From: Pediococcus sp.
Lineage (GTDB): Bacteria > Bacillota > Bacilli > Lactobacillales > Lactobacillaceae
Direction: 5' to 3'
Assembly (NCBI GenBank): GCA_022712335.1
Contig: JALAGR010000191.1
Span: 1-10,765 of the forward strand
DNA length: 10,765 nt
Shown here: positions 5,620 to 10,765 of the stretch, piece after piece
How the letters are laid out: each line of letters opens with the position of its first letter
Numbering within the stretch: the stretch's first letter is position 1
The notes under the pieces: generated by a model
The model's database searches: none
Told to the model about the DNA's origin: nothing
The model's input: only the letters and a program-made list of their open reading frames with translations
Translations under genes and position numbers: made by a program

Positions 5620-6210
5620 TCAACGACGCCCATACATTTGCTCACTTAACTTTTGTTTACAGCGAACTAGCGCATTTTGAATTTTGACTACGTCATAACC
5701 CAATTGTTCAGCAATTTCTTCTGGACAATTCCCTTTAAATAATAGTACTGAGACTTCTTTTTCAAATTGTGATAACAATGATTCATACTCTACGTAATTC
5801 TCTTTAATAATCAAATTATTGTGCGGAGTAATTTTAGAAATTTTTTTACTCACAATTTCTAGATCGCCATCAATACCTTCAATTGACTGAGCTGTCAGCC
5901 CTGCTTTACGTTTATACGCCATTTCAAATCTTAAGATACTGTATATTCGATTAGTAAAATTAGTGCGAAAAAATGCTCCAAGCGTAATCTTTAAGTTTTC
6001 ATCAAAATTAATAATGGTATTGAAAAATACGATTCGTCCTTCTTGTAGCCAATCATCCCATTCAAAATTACGAATTGAATACTTGGCCCTTAATTTTTTA
6101 ATAACTGGTATGTATCTTTTAAACAAATATTCAAAATTACTCGAATCATTAGCTTTGACTTGTTTCACGATTTCCATTTCATCTAATTTTTCCAAACTGC
6201 CCTGTTTCAC
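5620..6210 (-). CDS. Sigma-70 family RNA polymerase sigma factor, SigH/ComX-like
   Basis: A 196-residue alternative sigma factor. Region 2 is at about 22-100: FEYLFKRYIPVIKKLRAKY, the core-binding segment WDDWLQEGRIVFFNTI (51-66), then the -10-recognition helix RTNFTNRIYSILR. Region 4 is at about 145-190, with a helix-turn-helix CPEEIAEQLGYDVVKIQNA. The variable linker (about 103-140) is typical of sigma-H/ComX proteins. The place just before rpmG-secE-nusG is the classical sigH position; in lactobacilli such proteins are linked to competence gene control. The start is set at GTG 6210, with GAGGGGA 9 bases upstream; ATG at 6228 is possible. I find no convincing promoter and a terminator lies just upstream, so expression may be low or conditional. 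Confidence 0.82.
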   Translation of the reverse strand: MKQGSLEKLDEMEIVKQVKANDSSNFEYLFKRYIPVIKKLRAKYSIRNFEWDDWLQEGRIVFFNTIINFDENLKITLGAFFRTNFTNRIYSILRFEMAYKRKAGLTAQSIEGIDGDLEIVSKKISKITPHNNLIIKENYVEYESLLSQFEKEVSVLLFKGNCPEEIAEQLGYDVVKIQNALVRCKQKLSEQMYGRR

Positions 6211-6287
6211 TTTAACGCTTCCCCTCATACCTGATGGAACCGATGCTAACAAGACAATTGAAATTTCCTAACCGTATTTTTCGTAAC

Positions 6288-6322
6288 AAAAAAACGAATA
6301 ATTGGCGTTCCAATCATTCGTT
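6288..6322 (-). terminator. Intrinsic terminator after rlmB
   Basis: On the - strand AACGAAUGAUUGG pairs with CCAAUUAUUCGUU over 13 positions (one G-U wobble) around loop AACG, followed by seven U. It starts 8 bases after the rlmB stop and ends the gltX/cysS-mrnC-rlmB transcript, isolating the sigma-factor gene. Confidence 0.92.
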
Positions 6323-6330
6323 TCTAATTT

Positions 6331-7089
6331 TTATAGTTGATGCCTTGAATTGTAGCCTTGATAAATTAAAAGTCCAGCTGCCACACTAGCATTTAAACTT
6401 TGAATTTCACCAACCATTGGGATCGTTAGCATTTCGTCCACATTGTCTTTTGTAAGACGAGCCATCCCTTTTCCTTCATTGCCAATAATTAAACCAACCG
6501 CACCTTTAGCATCCCAGCGACGATAATCAGTTCCCTTCATATCAGTTCCAAAGATCCAAAGTCCACGTTCTTTAAGTTCTTTGATTGCATTGACTAAGTT
6601 GCTAACTTGAACAACTGGGACACGTTCAATAGCGCCCGCAGATGTCTTAGCTACAGTACTTGTAAGTCCTACCGCGCGACGTTTTGGAATCACTACACCA
6701 TGTACCCCAGCGGCGTCCGCAGTTCTTAAAATCGAACCTAAATTATGGGGATCTTCAATCCCATCTAAAATCAAGATAAATGGTTGTTCTTCACGTTCTT
6801 CAGCTAATTTAAAGATATCATCAAGTTCAGCATACTCGAAGGAAGCTACTGCTAATACAACGCCTTGATGATTTTGTCCATTTGATAAAGTATCTAATTT
6901 AGACTTCGTAACGCGTTGAATTACGAGTCCTTGCTTTTTAGCTTTCGCAATAATTTGACCAATTCCATCTGATTTTAATCCTTCTTGGATAAAAACTTTG
7001 TTAATCGAATGGTCACTTTGCAAACTTGCCATCGCTGGATGACGTCCAATGACAAAATCTGGTTGTTGCGTTTCTTTTGAATTATTCAA
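6331..7089 (-). CDS. rlmB: 23S rRNA (guanosine-2'-O-)-methyltransferase RlmB, SpoU/TrmH family
   Basis: A 252-residue SPOUT methyltransferase that, by family, 2'-O-methylates a guanosine of 23S rRNA using S-adenosylmethionine. An L30e-like substrate-binding domain at about 10-85 starts FVIGRHPAM. The trefoil-knot domain carries motif 1 ([16 protein letters not shown], 113-128), motif 2 (IIGNEGKGM, 201-209) and motif 3 ([17 protein letters not shown], 223-239). The start is TTG at 7089, with AGGAAGGA about 10 bases upstream; it overlaps the mrnC stop as TTGAATAA. An ATG at 7134 would add 15 non-family residues and overlap mrnC by 53 bases. It is the last gene before the terminator at 6288-6322. 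TrmH-like tRNA methylation cannot be fully excluded. Confidence 0.92.
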   Translation of the reverse strand: MNNSKETQQPDFVIGRHPAMASLQSDHSINKVFIQEGLKSDGIGQIIAKAKKQGLVIQRVTKSKLDTLSNGQNHQGVVLAVASFEYAELDDIFKLAEEREEQPFILILDGIEDPHNLGSILRTADAAGVHGVVIPKRRAVGLTSTVAKTSAGAIERVPVVQVSNLVNAIKELKERGLWIFGTDMKGTDYRRWDAKGAVGLIIGNEGKGMARLTKDNVDEMLTIPMVGEIQSLNASVAAGLLIYQGYNSRHQL

Positions 7090-7495
7090 TACGTAAATTT
7101 CCTTCCTCAACTCGTTCAATACACCATTGAGCAAATTCAGCTAAACGCTCTGTTTGATTTGTCAATGATAGATAGCCAACAATTGCCTCAAATCCCGTTG
7201 AAATTCGGTAAGTAAGGACTGATGTATTTTTAGCAGACGTATGACTCTTAGCGTTGCGTCCCTTTTTGAAAGCTTCGATTTCTTTTTCAGTCAAAAAGTT
7301 TTCTTCTTTCATCGCTGCAATCAAAGCAGCCTGAGCTTTAGCCGATACGTATCTGGTTGCGACATGATGCAAACGATTAGGACGAGTAAATCCCTGTTTG
7401 ATTAAATGTCTTCTAATAAAAACTTCGTACTCAGCATCACCCAAGTAAGCTAATGCAATCCCATTAATTGCTTGATAATTAAATTCTTCACTCAT
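7082..7495 (-). CDS. mrnC: Mini-ribonuclease III
   Basis: A 137-residue RNase III-like catalytic domain without the double-stranded-RNA-binding domain, as in B. subtilis MrnC (YazC), which matures 23S rRNA ends. The signature [11 protein letters not shown] holds acidic residues D20 and E24, and [11 protein letters not shown] holds E103. The basic stretch [15 protein letters not shown] (76-90) is also characteristic. ATG at 7495 has GGAG 8 bases upstream and overlaps the cysS stop by 8 bases (ATGAGTGA). Its own stop overlaps the rlmB start by 8 bases. With rlmB it forms a 23S rRNA maturation pair fused to the cysS transcript. Confidence 0.94.
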   Translation of the reverse strand: MSEEFNYQAINGIALAYLGDAEYEVFIRRHLIKQGFTRPNRLHHVATRYVSAKAQAALIAAMKEENFLTEKEIEAFKKGRNAKSHTSAKNTSVLTYRISTGFEAIVGYLSLTNQTERLAEFAQWCIERVEEGNLRIE

Positions 7496-8900
7496 CTTTT
7501 TTTCTCCAACGTGTTCCTTGTGGGGTATCTTCTAAGATAATTCCCATTTCTTTTAGTTGATCGCGTAATCGATCGCTAGTTTCAAAATCACGATCTGCTC
7601 GAGCTTGATCGCGTTGCTTTACTAATTCATCAATTTCAGCGTCGTCATTTTCTGCTTGTTTTAAATCAATCCCAAAAACAGCTGCCATCTTAGCATAGCT
7701 AGCTAGTAGTTGATTAATTTGTTCACCATTGACTGCATCTTTTTCACTATACACATTAATCAAGCGTGCAAATTCATAGACAGCTGTGATTCCATTTTGA
7801 GCATTAAAATCATCATCCATTGCAGCGATGAAATCAGCTTCTAATTGCGTCGCTTTTTCGGTAATTGTAGTGTCAACAGCTCCTGAAGCATCCTTCAAAC
7901 GGTAATCCAAGTTGATAAATGCATTTTGAAGCTTCTCGAGATTGTTTTTAGCATCTTGCAAGCTCGCCTGTGTATATTGAATTGGGCGACGATACTGGGT
8001 GGTCGACATTAGGAAGCGTAAAACTTGGGGATTCACTTCTTTAACCAAATCATGCACAGTTACGAAGTTTCCCAATGATTTACTCATCTTCTCGTTGTCA
8101 TCACCGACCGTAACAAACCCATTATGCATCCAGTATCTCGCAAATTGTTGCCCAGTTTTTGCTTCACTTTGAGCAATTTCATTTTCATGATGTGGGAACT
8201 GAAGATCTTCACCGCCACCATGGATATCAAAAGTATCACCAAGATATTTAGTCGACATTACTGAACATTCAATATGCCATCCCGGACGACCAGCACCCCA
8301 TGGAGCATTCCAAGCGATTTCGTCTCCCTTAGCTGCTTTCCATAGAGCAAAATCAATCGGATCTTCTTTACGTGCCGTTTCATCATCATCCACGTGTTGA
8401 CTAGCACCCTGTTCAAGTTCGTCGATATTTTGATGTGATAATGCACCATATTTATCAAACTTGCGTGCTCGGTAGTAAACATCACCGTCGACCGCGTAGG
8501 CAAATCCTTTATCGATTAAATCAGCGATAAAAGCAATAATATCATCAATATTTTCAGTAGCTCGTGGGTTGAGCGTAGCTGGTTTTACATTCACTGCCTG
8601 AACATCTTCCTTAAAAGCAGCAATGTAACGGTCAGCGAGCTCTGGAACCGTAATTCCTTGTTCACGTGCTGAATTGATCATCTTGTCATCAACATCGGTA
8701 AAATTTGATACAAATTTTACATCAAATCCACGATATTCAAAGTATCTTCTAATCGTGTCAAACGCAATAATACTGCGCGCGTTACCAATATGAATATAGT
8801 TATATACCGTTGGTCCACAAACGTACATCGACACTTGTCGGTCGACCAATGGTTTGAATTCTTCTTTAGTTCTAGACATCGTATTATAAATTTTAATCAT
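7488..8900 (-). CDS. cysS: Cysteine--tRNA ligase
   Basis: A 470-residue class I aminoacyl-tRNA synthetase that charges tRNA-Cys in the cytoplasm. The HIGH signature is HIGN (37-40) and the KMSKS loop is KMSKS (271-275). Likely zinc ligands are C28, C212, H237 and E241 ([20 protein letters not shown]). A helical DALR-type anticodon region follows, ending [15 protein letters not shown]. The start is ATG at 8900, 8 bases after GGGAG; the in-frame GTG at 8909 directly abuts that ribosome binding site. The Shine-Dalgarno lies in a 6-bp hairpin (8908-8922). Unlike B. subtilis, no cysE precedes it and I see no T-box motif. Confidence 0.96.
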   Translation of the reverse strand: MIKIYNTMSRTKEEFKPLVDRQVSMYVCGPTVYNYIHIGNARSIIAFDTIRRYFEYRGFDVKFVSNFTDVDDKMINSAREQGITVPELADRYIAAFKEDVQAVNVKPATLNPRATENIDDIIAFIADLIDKGFAYAVDGDVYYRARKFDKYGALSHQNIDELEQGASQHVDDDETARKEDPIDFALWKAAKGDEIAWNAPWGAGRPGWHIECSVMSTKYLGDTFDIHGGGEDLQFPHHENEIAQSEAKTGQQFARYWMHNGFVTVGDDNEKMSKSLGNFVTVHDLVKEVNPQVLRFLMSTTQYRRPIQYTQASLQDAKNNLEKLQNAFINLDYRLKDASGAVDTTITEKATQLEADFIAAMDDDFNAQNGITAVYEFARLINVYSEKDAVNGEQINQLLASYAKMAAVFGIDLKQAENDDAEIDELVKQRDQARADRDFETSDRLRDQLKEMGIILEDTPQGTRWRKKDE

Positions 8901-8936
8901 TTTTTTCACTCCCTGCGGGAATTTTAGCCACTTCTA

Positions 8937-8965
8937 ATGATAATTGAAAAAAGGAGGCAACGCAA
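8937..8965 (-). promoter_or_regulatory. Possible cysS promoter
   Basis: On the - strand TTGCGT (8960-8965) and TATCAT (8937-8942, 5/6 match) are 17 bases apart. They sit just after the dyad at 8975-9077 and would start transcription near 8930, giving a 5' leader of about 30 bases that holds the ribosome-binding-site hairpin. The -35 is weak. Confidence 0.42.
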
Positions 8966-8974
8966 AGCGAATGT

Positions 8975-9077
8975 AAAAAAAGAAGAACTTCAATAAAAGT
9001 TTTGACTAATTAGCTTAGCGCCATGTCATTAGTGCGTTGTTAATTGCACACGTCTTTTATTGGAGTTCCTCTTTTTT
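8975..9077 (-). terminator. Long-armed dyad, probable terminator between gltX and cysS
   Basis: Arms 8976-8999 and 9054-9077 are complementary over 24 positions except one A-C mismatch and one G-U wobble, enclosing a 54-base loop. On the - strand the 3' arm ends in U7. The loop holds smaller dyads: ACTAAT/ATTAGT (9005-9010, 9028-9033) and GTGC/GCAC (9032-9035, 9046-9049). It starts 1 base after the gltX stop. A branched terminator is the simplest reading, but the large loop is unusual. Both ends carry A/T runs, so it could act in either direction. Confidence 0.6.
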
Positions 9078-9078
9078 A

Positions 9079-10566
9079 TTAGCTTAATTCTTCGATCATT
9101 GCACGTAGATGTTGCATTGATAGTTCGTAACCCAGTAATTCCAAACTTTCTGGAAGTTCTGGTCCATGCATTTCGTGTGTAATGGCAATTCGAATTGGCA
9201 TCCAAAGTTTGCGACCCTTGATTCCAGTTTCTTTTTGAACAGCTTTAATAGCTGCCAAAATATTAACTGTATCAAAGACAGTCATATCAGCAAATTGCTT
9301 TTCCAATGCTTTTAGAACTGGAAGAGCATCATCAGTAGCCATTTCTTCTTTAGCTTCTTCATCAATATTTTCAGGGCCGTTGAAGAACAATTCTGTAAAT
9401 TCAACGATTTGAGCTGTGTAACTCATTTGACGTTTGAATAAGTCAATTAACTTACGAGCCCATTCAACCTTCATTGGTGCTGGATTCTTTTCGATTTTTC
9501 CAGCATTGATCAATTGAAGAAGCGCAGAATGCATAATACGATCTTCGTCAGCAGCTTTAACGTATTGGTTATTAATCCATTCCAACTTCTTAGCGTCAAA
9601 GGCAGCTGGTGATTTACTTAAACGTTTTTCATCGTACATCTTGATGAATTCACGAAGTGTGAAAATTTCACTTTCGCCAACTGGTGACCAACCAAGCAAG
9701 ATGATAAAGTTCAACATTGCTTCTGGCAGGTAACCTAGACTGCGGTATTGTTCGATAAATTGAAGGATTGATTCGTCACGTTTACTTAATTTCTTACCAG
9801 TTTCAGTATTGATAATTAAGCTCATATGACCGAATTGTGGAGCATCCCAACCTAAAGCTTCGTAAATCATCAATTGCTTAGGTGTATTGGCAACATGGTC
9901 ATCACCACGGAAAACGTGGCTAATTTCCATCATGTGGTCATCAACAACAACCGCAAAATTGTAAGTTGGCATACCATCACGTTTTTGAATAACAAAGTCG
10001 CCACCGATTGTTTCAGACTCAAATGCAATATGACCTTTAACTAGGTCATCCCATTCGTAAGTCGTATTTGTAGGCACCTTAAAACGAATAACTGGTTCGA
10101 TTCCAGCTGCCTTAGCATCAGCGATTTTTTGTTCTTTTTGTTCAGGTGATAATCCAGCATATTCATCAACATAATGAGGCATTTCACCATTTGCCTTTTG
10201 TTCTTCACGTTGAGCAGCTAGTTCTTCTTCAGTCATATATGATTCATATGCCTTGCCTTCAGCAACTAACTGATCAATTAGTGGTTGATACATGCCTTTA
10301 CGTTCAGATTGACGATATGGGCCATATTCACCTGGCTTATCGGGACCTTCATCCCAATCCATTCCCAACCATTTTAGGTTATCGATCTGGCTTTTTTCAC
10401 CGTCTGCGATATTCCGACTTTGGTCAGTATCCTCAATTCTAAGAATAAATTTACCTTTGTAATGACGAGCAAACAAATAATTAAATAAGGCTGTTCGTGC
10501 ATTTCCGATATGCAAATGTCCTGTTGGACTTGGAGCATAACGTACTCGAATCTTTTGCTTTGCCAA
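9079..10566 (-). CDS. gltX: Glutamate--tRNA ligase
   Basis: A 495-residue class I synthetase that charges tRNA-Glu, probably also tRNA-Gln for later amidation as is usual in Firmicutes. The HIGH-type signature is [10 protein letters not shown] (12-21) and the KMSKS-type loop is KLSKR (259-263). The catalytic core includes [10 protein letters not shown] (42-51) and [13 protein letters not shown]. The helical C-terminal half is the anticodon-binding domain. The region that in some GluRS binds zinc through cysteines reads SYMTEEEL here, without cysteines. The start is TTG at 10566, 8 bases after GGAGAGG, giving [16 protein letters not shown]; an in-frame GTG at 10575 overlaps the ribosome binding site. 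It is followed by the dyad at 8975-9077. Confidence 0.97.
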   Translation of the reverse strand: MAKQKIRVRYAPSPTGHLHIGNARTALFNYLFARHYKGKFILRIEDTDQSRNIADGEKSQIDNLKWLGMDWDEGPDKPGEYGPYRQSERKGMYQPLIDQLVAEGKAYESYMTEEELAAQREEQKANGEMPHYVDEYAGLSPEQKEQKIADAKAAGIEPVIRFKVPTNTTYEWDDLVKGHIAFESETIGGDFVIQKRDGMPTYNFAVVVDDHMMEISHVFRGDDHVANTPKQLMIYEALGWDAPQFGHMSLIINTETGKKLSKRDESILQFIEQYRSLGYLPEAMLNFIILLGWSPVGESEIFTLREFIKMYDEKRLSKSPAAFDAKKLEWINNQYVKAADEDRIMHSALLQLINAGKIEKNPAPMKVEWARKLIDLFKRQMSYTAQIVEFTELFFNGPENIDEEAKEEMATDDALPVLKALEKQFADMTVFDTVNILAAIKAVQKETGIKGRKLWMPIRIAITHEMHGPELPESLELLGYELSMQHLRAMIEELS

Positions 10567-10604
10567 AATTAACACCTCTCCAAAAAATATGTCACAATGT
10601 TTTC

Positions 10605-10633
10605 ATTCTACATTGATATCAGTAATAAATAAA
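10605..10633 (-). promoter_or_regulatory. Possible gltX promoter
   Basis: On the - strand TTTATT (10628-10633) and TAGAAT (10605-10610, 5/6) are 17 bases apart in the 69-base gap before gltX. A small dyad CAATGT/ACATTG (10595-10600, 10610-10615) overlaps the start-site region. The -35 is weak, so this is tentative. Confidence 0.3.
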
Positions 10634-10635
10634 GT

Positions 10636-10765
10636 CTATTCTGTCTTATCTTTGCTATGGGTAATTTCCTTAGTGGAGTGAACCGGTTTAGCAAAAATCA
10701 TTCGACCCGCATCAGTTTGAATTGCGCTCGTAACTACGACGTCAATTGTTTCACTGATATAAAAC
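10636..10765 (-). CDS. C-terminal end of a PIN/TRAM-domain protein (YacL-like), partial
   Basis: The last 42 or so codons of a gene entering from the right edge on the - strand, ending at TAG 10636-10638. The frame reads FYISETIDVVVTSAIQTDAG and then RMIFAKPVHS. This matches the C-terminal TRAM domain of YacL-type membrane proteins, which have N-terminal membrane helices and a PIN domain. In B. subtilis and lactobacilli yacL lies just upstream of gltX or the isp genes, which agrees with the position. The N-terminal part is outside the window, so the PIN domain cannot be checked. The function of this family is not established. Confidence 0.75.
   Translation of the reverse strand, partial: FYISETIDVVVTSAIQTDAGRMIFAKPVHSTKEITHSKDKTE

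Noticed and set aside
6211..6290. Sigma-H or ComX-type promoter before the sigma gene (AGGAAATTT resembles a sigma-H -35; TTACGAAAAATACG resembles a competence box)
   Set aside because: No GAAT-type -10 lies at the required spacing and the competence-box match is incomplete.
8901..9078. T-box riboswitch upstream of cysS
   Set aside because: The conserved GGUGGNACCGCG-type antiterminator bulge is not present on the - strand and the spacer is short for a T-box.

Overview
The window comes from a low-GC Gram-positive bacterium, most likely a lactic acid bacterium of the family Lactobacillaceae. The evidence is the AT-rich sequence, strong GGAGG ribosome binding sites, frequent TTG starts, and the gene order (yacL)-gltX-cysS-mrnC-rlmB-sigma factor-rpmG-secE-nusG-rplK-rplA-rplJ-rplL. 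This is the Firmicute core block known from Bacillus subtilis, but cysE (between gltX and cysS) and yacP/rae1 (between rlmB and the sigma gene) are absent. I cannot name genus or species from sequence alone.

Layout. Positions 122-2017 (+ strand) hold a small accessory operon: a 14-helix-type DHA2 multidrug exporter followed by a MarR-type regulator. Its promoter carries two identical TAGCATGCTA palindromes, one between -35 and -10 and one just after the -10. Two strong terminators (2022-2066 and 2084-2124) separate it from the convergent core block. From 2144 to the right edge every gene is on the - strand, so transcription runs right to left: the partial TRAM-domain protein (right edge), gltX, cysS, mrnC, rlmB, a SigH/ComX-like sigma factor, rpmG, secE, nusG, rplK, rplA, rplJ, rplL.

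The core genes supply translation and transcription: two aminoacyl-tRNA synthetases (Glu, Cys), two 23S rRNA maturation enzymes (Mini-RNase III and the RlmB methyltransferase), five ribosomal proteins (L33, L11, L1, L10, L7/L12), the SecE translocase subunit and NusG. cysS, mrnC and rlmB overlap by 8 nt each and are probably translationally coupled. rpmG, rplK and rplJ each have a good promoter starting only a few bases after the preceding stop codon.

The most interesting content is RNA-level control. An L10-type leader with a strong attenuator precedes rplJL. Two short structures resembling the ribosomal protein L1 site of 23S rRNA precede rplK and rplA separately, which would let L1 repress both genes. 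A terminator-like hairpin sits just ahead of nusG, a 24-bp-armed dyad lies between gltX and cysS, and the cysS Shine-Dalgarno sequence is inside a hairpin. Half of the 14 complete genes start with TTG or GTG; I chose starts by Shine-Dalgarno spacing and family length. I see no CRISPR array, insertion sequence, tRNA or rRNA gene. No intergenic stretch exceeds 200 bases.
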